DNA from: Chryseobacterium sp. OV279
GTDB taxonomy: Bacteria; Bacteroidota; Bacteroidia; Flavobacteriales; Weeksellaceae
Direction of reading: 5' to 3'
NCBI RefSeq assembly: GCF_900128945.1
Contig: NZ_FQUD01000002.1
Coordinates: 287,280 to 351,279, forward strand
Length of the DNA: 64,000 nt
The notes under the pieces are model-generated. The model was not told the origin of the DNA, searched no databases, and worked only from the letters and a program-made list of their open reading frames with translations. Below are positions 18,764 through 29,255 of the stretch, in pieces (the first letter of the stretch is position 1; each line of letters starts with the position of its first letter). Position numbers and translations under genes: made by a program.

Positions 18764-20750
18764 TGTTTCCATTGATGATATTAGATATACTGAGAGTATT
18801 TTACTTCCGGAAGGAAAGACGTTTAATGAAGAAAGAGTTTCTTTTATAAGAAATTTTGAAACAATAGATCTTCAAGCTGTTCCTGGTAGTGGTAAAACAA
18901 CCGCTCTTCTTGCTAAATTATTAATTTTAGAAACAAAATTACCCTTGTCGAATAATAAAGGTGTTCTAATCCTTTCACATACAAATACTGCAATTGATGA
19001 AATAAGAGATAAAATCGGAAGATATTGTCCTAAATTATTCTCTTATCCGAATTTTATAGGAACTATTCAAAGTTTTGTAGATCAATTTTTAGCAATTCCT
19101 TACTATCATATTCAATACGGTAGAAAGATAAATAGAATTGATAATGAAATTTATAATGAAACAATAAATAAATTTTTAAATGTAAATCTAAACGGATTTA
19201 CCATTCAAGAAGCTAATAATGCAAAATATTTCATCCGCTTTAATGAAGGGCTCCTCTATAAATATAGACTATTATTTGAAGACGGTTCATTGAAAATATT
19301 AAGTGGATTAAACAAACCAGTCCTTACAATTTCCAAACCAAGAAGAGGACAAAATTGGCAGGATTTCAGCACAGAGGAAAAAAGTAAAGTTGAACAATGG
19401 ATGATTTCATTAAAAACAAAAATCCTTGCTAAAGGGATTTTACATTTCGATGATGCCTATCTACTTGCAGAAATTTACCTACATAAATATCCTAAAATAA
19501 AAAGTATTTTACAACAACGATTCAATTTTATTTTTGTAGATGAAATGCAGGATGTAGATATACATCAATATAATCTGCTTGAAAAAATTTTTTACGATAA
19601 CAATAATAGCCTTTCAAAATATCAGAGAATTGGAGATAAAAATCAAGCAATTTATACTGGAGAAGTTTCTTTAGAAGATATTTGGACTCTTAGAGATAAT
19701 GGAAGGACTAAAAATATAAATGGGAGCCAGCGATTATCTAGAAATATTGCAGAATTAGTTAATTGTTTTGCATTAAGTAGAGAAGGAAATTTTAATGTTG
19801 AAGGAAAAAACGATACCTGCAATCTTAAACCTCATCTTTTAGTTTTCAATATTGAAAATATACAACAAGTAATTACTAGATTCTCAGAACTTATACAGAC
19901 ATATATTACTTCAGGAGAAATTTTGTTACATCCTAAAAATAAATATAAAGTTTTAGGATGGACAAAAGAGAAAACAAATGATATAAATAAATTGGCTATT
20001 AAAAGTTATTTTGAAGATTTAATAACTGAAAACACAATACAAAAGATTGATTATGAAAATTTAGATTCTTATTTGATTCTCTTTAATAAGGAAAAGAAAA
20101 CTCTTGAGCCAATAAGAAAAAGTATATTAAATGCTTTTATTAAAATTTTGAGATTAGAAGGAGCATACTTTTCTAAAAGTGAACTTCTAAATTATATTGA
20201 GATCAATTATTATGAAGAATATATATCCTTAAAAAGATATTTATACAATTGGAGCATCAGTATTGTAAAAGGAAAATTTGTTGAGGTTTACACCTCAATA
20301 AAGACATATATTCCAGATTTCTTGGCCCTGTTTAATAAATCTATACAGGCATCTAATGACTTCATATATAATACCTCTACAATTGCTAATGATCAAGGTC
20401 GCCCAAATACTCAACAGAATACTAATTTTAATAATAAACTAAATCTCCATGGATTTGACATAGACATTTCAACTATTCACTCCGTAAAGGGAGAAACACA
20501 TACAGCTACATTATACCTTGAAACATTTTATCAAAATGGAAATAACAATTATGAAAGTCAAAGATTGTCTGACCAATTCAAGTTTATAAATTTCAATAAA
20601 ACACAAAAATACCACAAACAATCCTCTAAAATGGCATATGTTGGTTTCTCGAGACCTACAAATTTATTGTGCTTTGCAGTATGTAGAGAAAGGTTTGACT
20701 CTCATCTTAATAGTATTGATAGAGAAAAATGGACAATAATTGAAATATAA
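18744..20750 (+). CDS. gajB: GajB-like UvrD/PcrA-family helicase (Gabija-type)
   Basis: This 668-residue SF1 helicase shows motif I (AVPGSGKTTA, near residue 49), motif II (FVDEMQDVD, near 268), motif III (IGDKNQAIYTGE), motif V (IHSVKGETHTATLY, near 580) and motif VI (AYVGFSRPTN, near 633). Its start overlaps the nuclease gene by 20 bases; an in-frame ATG at 18756 is an alternative. In Gabija, GajB helicase subunits dock on the GajA core and are thought to sense DNA or termini and stimulate nicking. It is longer than the first-described GajB, so there is inserted or extra helicase sequence. Confidence 0.8.
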   Translation: MPQEMFNVSIDDIRYTESILLPEGKTFNEERVSFIRNFETIDLQAVPGSGKTTALLAKLLILETKLPLSNNKGVLILSHTNTAIDEIRDKIGRYCPKLFSYPNFIGTIQSFVDQFLAIPYYHIQYGRKINRIDNEIYNETINKFLNVNLNGFTIQEANNAKYFIRFNEGLLYKYRLLFEDGSLKILSGLNKPVLTISKPRRGQNWQDFSTEEKSKVEQWMISLKTKILAKGILHFDDAYLLAEIYLHKYPKIKSILQQRFNFIFVDEMQDVDIHQYNLLEKIFYDNNNSLSKYQRIGDKNQAIYTGEVSLEDIWTLRDNGRTKNINGSQRLSRNIAELVNCFALSREGNFNVEGKNDTCNLKPHLLVFNIENIQQVITRFSELIQTYITSGEILLHPKNKYKVLGWTKEKTNDINKLAIKSYFEDLITENTIQKIDYENLDSYLILFNKEKKTLEPIRKSILNAFIKILRLEGAYFSKSELLNYIEINYYEEYISLKRYLYNWSISIVKGKFVEVYTSIKTYIPDFLALFNKSIQASNDFIYNTSTIANDQGRPNTQQNTNFNNKLNLHGFDIDISTIHSVKGETHTATLYLETFYQNGNNNYESQRLSDQFKFINFNKTQKYHKQSSKMAYVGFSRPTNLLCFAVCRERFDSHLNSIDREKWTIIEI

Positions 20751-20935
20751 TAGAAGTATAATAGTGCTAGAAATTATTGCAATTTTTGATGATCAGGAGA
20801 TTTTGGAAATAGATGTAAATTTATAAAGAGTTTTGATTAGGACAAGCAAGATGCTAGCCTCGCGGGGGCTAAAAAATTAAGAATTTGAATAGTTATTTTA
20901 TAGTTTAATAAAGAGATCGGCATTGCTTCCTTAAT

Positions 20936-21751
20936 TTATGTAATTTTGATTTTAAAATCATGATAGTCTCCCCTATTAGAAATAGATAGGTTTCGTGAAA
21001 CAGTGAAAGTATGAGTGTGGTCAAAATTACAAATACCCATTCCCGGTTCTGGAACAGTCTGTTTAGTAATTGTGTCCCAAATAGGTGATGAACGTATAAT
21101 ATTTACTTTACCATTACATCCTGCAAAAATACAATCTCCTTCATATATTATTTCGATTTGTTTTTGTTTGATTTCTTTTATCGCTTTTACTATTAAAAGT
21201 GAGCTGAATACAATTAGGCTCACGCATAGAAAGAACGGTGTGTCAAATTTTTTAGCATCTATATAAATTATATAAAGGAAAAATAAAATGATCATTATTG
21301 TAGAGAAAAGAATGGATAAATACGATTTTAAAGGATTAAATCTTTTTTCAATAGGATAATAGGTAATATGCGGATATTTTGCAAATTTACCTTTTCCTAT
21401 AGGGAAGGGATGGTAAGTTCCGTTCAATGTATCTCTAATATGTTTTTCATGATTTTCTTTTATTGCTTGAAGTTCTTCCAAAGAAAAATATTTAGTTTCT
21501 TCATGACATGTAGGATGTAAAAGAAAATGATTTTCATACCTGTCTTTTTCTTCTAAAGAAATTTCTCTATAGCTAGGTAAGCTTTTATCACTTCTGGCTA
21601 TAACATGTGCTTGATGTACAGTGTATGTCAAATTTTCCATATCTATAAATGGTCTTTTACAATAAGCACAAATACCACCAGATAATCCCCAAAGAAGTTT
21701 TAAATCTCTGTGTGGAAGTTTTTTTCTGTGAACCTTTTTATTTTTTTGCAT
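20936..21751 (-). CDS. HNH nuclease with two membrane helices and a C-terminal Cys/His domain
   Basis: The 271-residue protein begins with an HNH module: CxxC at residues 28-31, QAHVIARS with His-49, and ENHFLLHPTCHEE with Asn-74, His-79 and Cys-82. Two hydrophobic helices follow at about 144-164 and 172-190. The C-terminal 80 residues contain CIFAGC and a CNFDHTH motif that could bind zinc. It faces the opposite way to the flanking Gabija-like and Avs1-like operons. A membrane-tethered nuclease in a defence island suggests an abortive-infection or DNA-entry-blocking role, but no known system with this architecture comes to mind. A perfect palindrome lies 12 bases upstream of its start. Confidence 0.75.
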   Translation of the reverse strand: MQKNKKVHRKKLPHRDLKLLWGLSGGICAYCKRPFIDMENLTYTVHQAHVIARSDKSLPSYREISLEEKDRYENHFLLHPTCHEETKYFSLEELQAIKENHEKHIRDTLNGTYHPFPIGKGKFAKYPHITYYPIEKRFNPLKSYLSILFSTIMIILFFLYIIYIDAKKFDTPFFLCVSLIVFSSLLIVKAIKEIKQKQIEIIYEGDCIFAGCNGKVNIIRSSPIWDTITKQTVPEPGMGICNFDHTHTFTVSRNLSISNRGDYHDFKIKIT

Positions 21752-21762
21752 AGATATTAAAA

Positions 21763-21793
21763 TGTATATTTCGATAATAAATCGAAATATACA
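21763..21793. promoter_or_regulatory. Perfect 13-bp inverted repeat upstream of the HNH gene
   Basis: TGTATATTTCGAT (21763-21775) and ATCGAAATATACA (21781-21793) are exact inverted copies separated by AATAA. The repeat ends 12 bases from the HNH start codon, where an operator or 5'UTR hairpin would act. There is no T tract on either side, so a terminator is less likely. Confidence 0.6.
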
Positions 21794-22221
21794 CTTAAAT
21801 TGTTAACAAAATTACAGCCGAGACGAAGGTGTTTTTATGATAGTTACTATGTAGATAAAAATGATAGATTCAAGTTGCTGGGACAGTATGAATTTTTTAT
21901 GTTTAGCTATTGGCGGGAGGTAAATTCAATTTTTTCACTACAAATATTAATATTTGCTACCCTGATATTTACACTTATTGTTTAAAAAATTGTAATTTTA
22001 GATATAAAGATTTTGTAAAAGAAAGTACTGAATCTACATATCACTTATGGGAAAAGAATAAATTGTTGATTATCAATAATTCCTTAGTTCTTAATAATTT
22101 TAAAAATAGTTTTGTATTTAGTAGCTAAGCAGAATCCGATCGGATTAGAATTACAAAACAGAGTTATTGAGTAAGATTTACTTTTTCATAAATCAGCTAA
22201 AACTCGTAGTTTTAAAATATA
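21794..22221. other. AT-rich intergenic stretch without a supportable gene
   Basis: This 428-bp stretch separates the HNH gene from the Avs1-like operon. Short ORFs at 21800-21985 and 21910-22128 have low-complexity products and no relation to neighbours; they may be remnants. It must contain the promoter of the operon starting at 22222, but I see no box I would mark with confidence. Confidence 0.5.
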
Positions 22222-23418
22222 ATGAACATTAGTGTTAAGGCATATCCTGCAAAAGATGGAGATTGTCTGTTGGTATGCTTTTTTGGTCCCGATGATACGC
22301 ATCAAACTTATATCCTGATCGACAGTGGATATAATGATACCGTTACGAATCATCTGATGAAAGACTTGGAAAAAATTAATAGAGAAGGTCATGTATTAGA
22401 AAAGTTTATTATTACACATATAGATAAAGATCATATACAGGGAGCAGTCGAATTTCTTAGGCGTAATAATTCTTCTAAAATCATTGATATTAATCAAATT
22501 TGGCATAATACCTATCGACATCTTTTTAATGCAGAACCTGATCCTACAGAAATAAGTGATGATAAGATTCTTCAGCAAATTATCAGACGAGGTTATGCAA
22601 AAGATAAAGGCAAGAAAGAATCTAAAATTATCAGCGCAGCACAAGGTACAACGGTTGGTGCTTTAATCTTAAAAGGAGGGTATCATTGGAATACGGACTT
22701 TAATCAGCTTGCTGTTTCGGTAAACAATGAAAAACAAATTAAAGTCAACGATGATGCATCATTTTACCTTCTGTCACCTAATAATGATAAGCTGGACAAA
22801 CTCAAAAAATTGTGGGCTAACGAGGTGAAAAAATTTGATGTCAATTATACTCAAGGAAGCTCATCATTTTATGATGACGCATTTGAGATGCTTTTATCTT
22901 GGGAAAAAGAACAAGCGGAGTTATTTCCTAAGCAAATTTCAAAAAAGAAACTGACAATTGAAGAATTGCTTGAGAAAAATTATCATGCTGATAATACGGC
23001 TTCCAATGGTAGTTCTATAGCCTTTGTACTTCAAATTAAAGAAAGAAAATTATTGTTTTTAGCTGATGCCCATCCTGATATAATTGTTAGGTCTCTGGAA
23101 GAGTTTCAAAGCGAAGGAATCATCATATTTGATTTAATTAAAGTTTCACACCATGGTAGTTTTAGAAATATTAGTTGTGAGCTTTTGAATAAAATAGACT
23201 CAGAGTTATATTTAATATCTACAAATGGAGGACGGCATAATCATCCTGATAAAGAGACACTTGCTCATATCGTTACAAGGAAAACAAAATTTAAAAGACA
23301 ATTATTTTTCAATTATAAAACTGAGAATTCGATTTTTTTCGAAAATGAAGATTGGATGCTTAAATATAATTATTCAATCCATTACCTTGAAGACACATTT
23401 TATACAATTACTTTATGA
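22222..23418 (+). CDS. Metallo-beta-lactamase-fold hydrolase of an Avs1-like system
   Basis: This 398-residue protein has an MBL fold of the ComEC/Rec2-like type. The metal motif is ITHIDKDHIQG (His-66, Asp-68, Asp-70, His-71), with later ligands in LADAHPDI near residue 280 and VSHHGSFRN near 312. There is no signal peptide, so it acts in the cytoplasm. Its stop overlaps the start of the giant STAND gene by 4 bases. An MBL hydrolase coupled to a protease-STAND ATPase is the composition of AVAST type I (Avs1), where the MBL protein is needed for defence. I do not use the lettered subunit names because I cannot verify them here. Confidence 0.78.
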   Translation: MNISVKAYPAKDGDCLLVCFFGPDDTHQTYILIDSGYNDTVTNHLMKDLEKINREGHVLEKFIITHIDKDHIQGAVEFLRRNNSSKIIDINQIWHNTYRHLFNAEPDPTEISDDKILQQIIRRGYAKDKGKKESKIISAAQGTTVGALILKGGYHWNTDFNQLAVSVNNEKQIKVNDDASFYLLSPNNDKLDKLKKLWANEVKKFDVNYTQGSSSFYDDAFEMLLSWEKEQAELFPKQISKKKLTIEELLEKNYHADNTASNGSSIAFVLQIKERKLLFLADAHPDIIVRSLEEFQSEGIIIFDLIKVSHHGSFRNISCELLNKIDSELYLISTNGGRHNHPDKETLAHIVTRKTKFKRQLFFNYKTENSIFFENEDWMLKYNYSIHYLEDTFYTITL

Positions 23419-26400
23419 TAGAAAGAATTTTACACCCTCAAGAAATAGAAGCAGCAACATTTCAAATCAATTCTGAAAGTAGTTCAAGTTCTGCATTTTT
23501 TGTAGGAACAACTGGTGCAGAAAAAGTATTAATCACATGTAATCATTCTCTCCCAGAAAATGAAAATATTAATGTTATAATCAATGATTCGGAAATTTCT
23601 GCGAGCATAATTGAAAGGATTCCGGAATGTGATGTTGCTTTAATAAAGCTTAATTCAGAAGTAACAAATGTTAGTTTTCTACCTATAAAGAGTGTTGATA
23701 TACCTTATAACCAAAGATGGCAGTCTTACGGGTTTCCAAAAATTAGAGTTAACTCTGGAGGAAGTTATAATGGAATTGTTTCCAGAATTGATAATTCCAA
23801 ACAAAATGCTTGGGATGTTGATCTTCAATGTGACCAATATAAAGATTTAGATGATTTTGAAGGTCTATCGGGAGCTCCGCTGATTATAGATGGATATGTG
23901 ACGGGAGTTATCGGTTATGACAATGTAGGAACTCTCGGTGCCACCAGCATTAAAAGAATTACCGAATGTTTAGAGAGAAATAACGTTTTATTTACTACCG
24001 TCAATGAAATATCAATACCTCAGTTGTTAAAAAATGATGTTGCCAAAAGTAAACCTAACGTGAATGTAATTGATAATATTAATGAAGTTATTCAAAAGGA
24101 GCCAAAACAAAATTTCTATTTACTAACCGGAAATCCCGGATCTGGAAAAACGACGATAGCAGCACAATTGAAATTGCAAGATGATAATTACATTGTACTC
24201 GATCGCTTTTTTGTAAAAGTTCCTGAAAATGAAGAGTATCCTACACAGATTAGAGCAACACCTGATTTTTTTATAAGATGGATTGAGGAAGTATGCCATC
24301 GTTCCCTGTATAACACAGTTCCTCCTAAACCATCACAAGATGACTCACAAAGTGGTAGAATATTTAATATTCATCAAGCGATAAAAAAACTATCTAATAA
24401 TTTTCAACAACAAGGAAAAACAGCATTCTTAATTGTAGATGGCTTAGATGATGTGACCGCAGATAAAATTGAAGAATATCTGTCTGTGTTACCTCAGCCT
24501 CTCCCTTCAAATTTTAAGATTATTTTTTCTTGTGTGTCATGTAAAACACTTCCCAATTCTTACCAAGCACTGATAAATACAAATAATGAAATAAAGATTA
24601 CCCCGCTGCCAATTGATGCTACAGAAAAGTTTGTGTCGGAAGAATTAAAAGGCAAAAATTTATCAACAACTCAGATAAATGAACTTGCGGAAAAGTCAGA
24701 AGGTCATCCACTGTACCTCAGATATTTGATTAGCTATATTTTGGAGACAGATGACCTTACTGAGATTGATGATTGGATTAATAAAATTCCGGTTATTAGT
24801 GGTGAGATTGAAAATTATTACAGCAGAGTATGGCAGGATATTTATGACCAGACGGACGAAGTGTGGCTTGCCGCTACTTTGGCGAGGCTGAGAGTTTCTA
24901 TTGATAAAGAATTTCTGAAGGAAACTGTACCTGATTCTACTAAGCATCATTTTTTGAAAAGTTTCCAAAAAATTCAACATTTACTGCGGAATGAAGAATC
25001 AATAAGTATTTACCATACTTCTTTTTCAGATTATATCAATGAAAGATCTAAAGATATCGAAGTACAGATACATGAAAATATAGGGAATTTTATACTCAAA
25101 AATCCTCATACCCACTTTGGAATTTCTGAAAGAGTATATCATTTAGCAAATGCAGGTGATGACAGTAAAATAAATGCAATTGAACAATGTAGTCAAGATT
25201 GGATTGATGAATGTGCTGTGAACAGCGTAAATCCGGACATAGTGTTATCTGATGTTAAAAAAATCGTTGGAATTGCGGCGGATTTCGGTTTAATACATAA
25301 AGTTATTTCCTTACTGCTATTATCACAAAGGTTAAACTTCAGATACAATACATTATTTCGTGAGAATGCAATATTTCTTGTAAACGCTTTGCTTGCTCTC
25401 GGTAGGCCGGAAGAAGCGATTCGCTATGTTGTCAGGAACAAAACGTTGACCGTATCAGATGGTGATGGGCTTTATTTACTACAGAAATTTTTTGAATATG
25501 ATGCGGAGAAGGAAGGAGAAATTTTACTAAATACGATCAAGCGGACTTGTGATGATATTATTGCAAAAGGTTTTGATATGGAGTCATTTAATCGTTATAT
25601 AAGACTGAAATTTCCTGCAATTACATTATCATCGAATTTAGATACTGAGGAAGCATTCCGTGAATTTGGACATTTTCAGAAAGTGGCAATTAATATAATT
25701 GAAAATTCTGGAAATTCGAAAGAAGTCATTCATGCGTTTAAGGACGAAATAGGATCTGAGAATACTGGATATTTAATTTGGAGGTTCGGTGCACAGCCTT
25801 ATTCGAAAAAATTAGAAGGTACACGGTTTAATTTTGATAATAAAGTCAGTGGATTCTTGGCGCTAAGTATCTACCATGCTTTTGAATTTCAATATAAGAG
25901 TCCCGACAGAAGAGAAATGGATAACCTTCCATTGTGGATAGAAGATTTGGAATATGTAGCAGAAAAATATGGTTTTCATTCTGATTATCATTTTTATTTA
26001 TTATCTGCTCTGGCAGGGAGGTCGAGTAAATTAGAACTTATAGGAAGAATTCATAATGAATTATTTCCGAACCCATATTTCTTGAATATAAGAAAAGAAA
26101 ATGGAGTAGATCTAGCCCCTAAAAATATCCATCATTTTATCATTTACCACGAAAGTCTTGGTTTTTTGAATAATGATAATCTATTTCCTGAGTTTTCGAC
26201 GTATGGATTTTATTGTGATTGGGAAGAAAACGTGAACGCAGTATTTGGATATTTATGCTTCTTATCCGGTAAAGTAAAACGTTCTATAGTAGAGAAGAAA
26301 GCAAATGAAATAAAATTACTGGAAGAAAAGCTAGATGAACTAATAGATAGGTTGATTCCGGACTTACGAAATAGAGTTTTTTGGCAGAGAAGTTACTCCT

Positions 26401-29255
26401 TGCCTGAAAAACTATTTCCTACAATATTTAAAAAAATTACAAATCTATTAATCGATGCATTTCCTTATAAAATTTCAGAATTTGTTGAAAAAATATTGCA
26501 AAAAAAACACTATCAGTTAGGTTTATACACTGAAGGGTACATTGAAAGTTTATTTGTTATTTCTCGTGAGTTAGCAAGAGATGGGGATCATGATGTATCA
26601 TCATTTAAAGTAGTAAAAGTACTGGAAGAACATATTTTAATGACGGTTGAAAACCGATGGGAGCGGAATGAATATTTGTTGAGACTTATTGAACTATACG
26701 CTATTTTACAGAGTGACGATAAGGCAAAATCTGTGTTTAAAGAAATGATAAGTACATCTATGGGTCCTACCTGGTATAAGGAAGATCAATTGGGTATCAT
26801 TAATACAACCGTATCTAATATTGTTCCTCACAATGGAGATATGTCATATTTGAAAAATTTTGCCGCGCATCTGGATTATGCATCAGGAGAGATGACTTTT
26901 CAAAGATATATTAAGCAGCAACAGGAACAATTTGTGGGCGATCTAACTAAAATTGGACTTTTAAAACAAGCTGTGGAATATATTAAATATCTAATATTAC
27001 CAGATTACAGTACTGTTATCAATAATGCCGAATCATTTAATGTAGATATGCCGGAAACAGGAGAAGGTTATATATTGGGTGCAAACGCAATCGAAGAACA
27101 GAGTGCAGTGCTGGCATTAATACAAAATATAGATCCCGAAAACTCTTTAATTGTCTGGGCACTTAGTGAGTTATGCATTTTAGGAGCAGACTATCATCTA
27201 GCAGATTATGCAAAAGAGCATGCAAAGATTATAAATAATTTTGAGAATTCTGATTCTTCCAGATTAGATACTATTTTTAGAAGATGGTCTAAATTCATTG
27301 TGTCTGAATTTAATGGTGAATATCGTAGTGAATATCTTGAAGAATTTTTTGGTAATATAAGTTCAACAAACCATGTGCTTGCTAAAAAATATTTAGAGGA
27401 AGTCGGTATGACAAATTTGGAATCAAACACGGAACATATTGATACAGATACAAGACCTAAGGAAAATACTGATGATCCTCTGAACGCTTTAGTTGTAGCT
27501 AAAAATAATGCGCAGCAAAAACTTGATACCGAAAATAAAAGTGAGGCAAGAAAAATAATCACTAATGCTTTAGAGGATATTCAAAATCAAAAATACGGTG
27601 TTTGGGCATATAATTATTCTCATAAAATAACTGATCTTAAAAATCTATACACTCAGAGTTATAACAGTTCTCCTGAACTGATAAAAAGTTTGAAAAATCT
27701 TATTCTTAATGAACCTTATTATGATGAATGGATTATAGCTGACCACATAATAAAATTTCTTCAAAACAGTGAAGATGAAAATGAAAAAAAATTAATACTT
27801 CAGGCTGTTAATGAGCACCTCAGTTTAATGATAAAAACTCCGCAGCAGTATTACAATAGATATGATTGGATGACCACTCTATCTCAGGGAAAATCTGATC
27901 TAAAAAAAGAGGAAGTACTATTGGGCTTGTTAATTTGGTTTTTAAATCATCCATCACTGACTGTGAAAAATCGAGTAATTGAAATCTTAACTTGGTTGGG
28001 AAGTGTTATTCCTGAAAAAGTTGTCGGAGGGCTGATTGATGAAATAATATCTGGTGGATATAAAATTTCGAAAGAACTTTCGGCTTCCGTAATTCATCAG
28101 TTATCCAATTTAAATCCAGCCGGATTTTCTCAAGAATTTAAATCGGCATTAGAAAATAATTTAGAGGTATTGTTGAAGCAGGAGCATTTTATGATAAAAA
28201 ACTCACTGTTAGACGCTATGATTGAACAACAAAATTTGGGCATTTCGGACTTTGAAGATATGATTAAGTTACTTGAAGATACTTTTGTCAAGAGTCCTAC
28301 TGGCAGTGGAGAAATATTTTTCGATGAAATTTATTTACAGCCTATAGATGAATTTTTATACGACCTTAATGACTTAGGAATACTAACCAAAGAGTTTGCA
28401 GAGAAACTTATTTCAAATATTGAAAATCTACTACCCTTACCTATAAAAGATTGCCAAAAAGCAAGCGGATATATTGATAGAAGCTTCAACAATCATAATA
28501 ATATTCCGTTAGTATCTGATTTTGAAACTTTATTAAAATATGCATTGAATATTGCGGTATACTCTTGTACAGTCTTGAAATCAAGAAAAGAGGTCGCGAA
28601 TATCTTACGATTCTATCAGCCTATATTTCCAGAGAATAGATTAAATGCAGATTTCAGAAATTATAACGAGTCCTTTGAAAATGAGATAAAGCACTTATTT
28701 GAGACAGGCCAGCTTAATTTTGAAAAATTAAAAATCAATGGAGAAATCCCTTTAAGCTATCATAGTGTGATCAAAGATGAAATAAAGAGAAATAAGCAGG
28801 AAATAATTGATGTCGTTGGCTATCTGGTGCCATTATCTGAAGTTGGCCTAAGAGCATCAACATATCCTTGGCCATCTTTTTTAGAAAATGAATATCCTAT
28901 AGATATTCCTAAAAGTGGAAATGGAAAAATAGTCCCATTGTTTATTAAATGCGATGATGCAGGGAATGTTACGGGAAGTGATTTAGTTCCCGCAGTTTTA
29001 AATGAAACGGTGATTGATATCTTACCAGATTTACAGAATGATATAAAATCAAAATTTTGGAGAGTTGGAAGAAATTGGGGAAATAATAACAAAGGAATTT
29101 CTTCTAATATCGGATATTTCTCAACTATCCCTCTTGATAAAATTGATAATATCAAACTTCAATATAAAGTAGTACTGAGAATATTTTATGGATATAATTC
29201 TTACATGGTCGATATATCCGAACAAAAAATATTAAATTATGATTACCCCAGATAA
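23415..29255 (+). CDS. Trypsin-NACHT STAND protein of an Avs1-like antiviral system
   Basis: The product is 1946 residues. The N-terminus is a trypsin-like protease with a full triad: His-44 (ITCNHSLPEN), Asp-73 (ECDVALIKL) and Ser-152 (EGLSGAPLII). A NACHT-type STAND ATPase follows, with Walker A GNPGSGKT at 239-246 and Walker B FLIVDGLDD at 338-346. The remaining roughly 1400 residues are helical repeats without a clear family, as expected for a target-sensing region. In Avs proteins this region recognises a phage protein and switches on the N-terminal effector; here the effector would be proteolysis. It is joined to the MBL gene by a 4-base overlap and to a small gene by 17 bases. Confidence 0.82.
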   Translation: MIERILHPQEIEAATFQINSESSSSSAFFVGTTGAEKVLITCNHSLPENENINVIINDSEISASIIERIPECDVALIKLNSEVTNVSFLPIKSVDIPYNQRWQSYGFPKIRVNSGGSYNGIVSRIDNSKQNAWDVDLQCDQYKDLDDFEGLSGAPLIIDGYVTGVIGYDNVGTLGATSIKRITECLERNNVLFTTVNEISIPQLLKNDVAKSKPNVNVIDNINEVIQKEPKQNFYLLTGNPGSGKTTIAAQLKLQDDNYIVLDRFFVKVPENEEYPTQIRATPDFFIRWIEEVCHRSLYNTVPPKPSQDDSQSGRIFNIHQAIKKLSNNFQQQGKTAFLIVDGLDDVTADKIEEYLSVLPQPLPSNFKIIFSCVSCKTLPNSYQALINTNNEIKITPLPIDATEKFVSEELKGKNLSTTQINELAEKSEGHPLYLRYLISYILETDDLTEIDDWINKIPVISGEIENYYSRVWQDIYDQTDEVWLAATLARLRVSIDKEFLKETVPDSTKHHFLKSFQKIQHLLRNEESISIYHTSFSDYINERSKDIEVQIHENIGNFILKNPHTHFGISERVYHLANAGDDSKINAIEQCSQDWIDECAVNSVNPDIVLSDVKKIVGIAADFGLIHKVISLLLLSQRLNFRYNTLFRENAIFLVNALLALGRPEEAIRYVVRNKTLTVSDGDGLYLLQKFFEYDAEKEGEILLNTIKRTCDDIIAKGFDMESFNRYIRLKFPAITLSSNLDTEEAFREFGHFQKVAINIIENSGNSKEVIHAFKDEIGSENTGYLIWRFGAQPYSKKLEGTRFNFDNKVSGFLALSIYHAFEFQYKSPDRREMDNLPLWIEDLEYVAEKYGFHSDYHFYLLSALAGRSSKLELIGRIHNELFPNPYFLNIRKENGVDLAPKNIHHFIIYHESLGFLNNDNLFPEFSTYGFYCDWEENVNAVFGYLCFLSGKVKRSIVEKKANEIKLLEEKLDELIDRLIPDLRNRVFWQRSYSLPEKLFPTIFKKITNLLIDAFPYKISEFVEKILQKKHYQLGLYTEGYIESLFVISRELARDGDHDVSSFKVVKVLEEHILMTVENRWERNEYLLRLIELYAILQSDDKAKSVFKEMISTSMGPTWYKEDQLGIINTTVSNIVPHNGDMSYLKNFAAHLDYASGEMTFQRYIKQQQEQFVGDLTKIGLLKQAVEYIKYLILPDYSTVINNAESFNVDMPETGEGYILGANAIEEQSAVLALIQNIDPENSLIVWALSELCILGADYHLADYAKEHAKIINNFENSDSSRLDTIFRRWSKFIVSEFNGEYRSEYLEEFFGNISSTNHVLAKKYLEEVGMTNLESNTEHIDTDTRPKENTDDPLNALVVAKNNAQQKLDTENKSEARKIITNALEDIQNQKYGVWAYNYSHKITDLKNLYTQSYNSSPELIKSLKNLILNEPYYDEWIIADHIIKFLQNSEDENEKKLILQAVNEHLSLMIKTPQQYYNRYDWMTTLSQGKSDLKKEEVLLGLLIWFLNHPSLTVKNRVIEILTWLGSVIPEKVVGGLIDEIISGGYKISKELSASVIHQLSNLNPAGFSQEFKSALENNLEVLLKQEHFMIKNSLLDAMIEQQNLGISDFEDMIKLLEDTFVKSPTGSGEIFFDEIYLQPIDEFLYDLNDLGILTKEFAEKLISNIENLLPLPIKDCQKASGYIDRSFNNHNNIPLVSDFETLLKYALNIAVYSCTVLKSRKEVANILRFYQPIFPENRLNADFRNYNESFENEIKHLFETGQLNFEKLKINGEIPLSYHSVIKDEIKRNKQEIIDVVGYLVPLSEVGLRASTYPWPSFLENEYPIDIPKSGNGKIVPLFIKCDDAGNVTGSDLVPAVLNETVIDILPDLQNDIKSKFWRVGRNWGNNNKGISSNIGYFSTIPLDKIDNIKLQYKVVLRIFYGYNSYMVDISEQKILNYDYPR

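Noticed and set aside
21800..22128. Two short ORFs between the HNH gene and the MBL gene
   Set aside because: Low-complexity AT-driven products and no coupling to neighbours; they may be remnants but are not supportable as genes.
22222..23418. MBL protein as a ComEC-like DNA-uptake component or antibiotic hydrolase
   Set aside because: It lacks membrane domains and a signal peptide, and is coupled to the STAND gene, which fits the Avs1-type context better.
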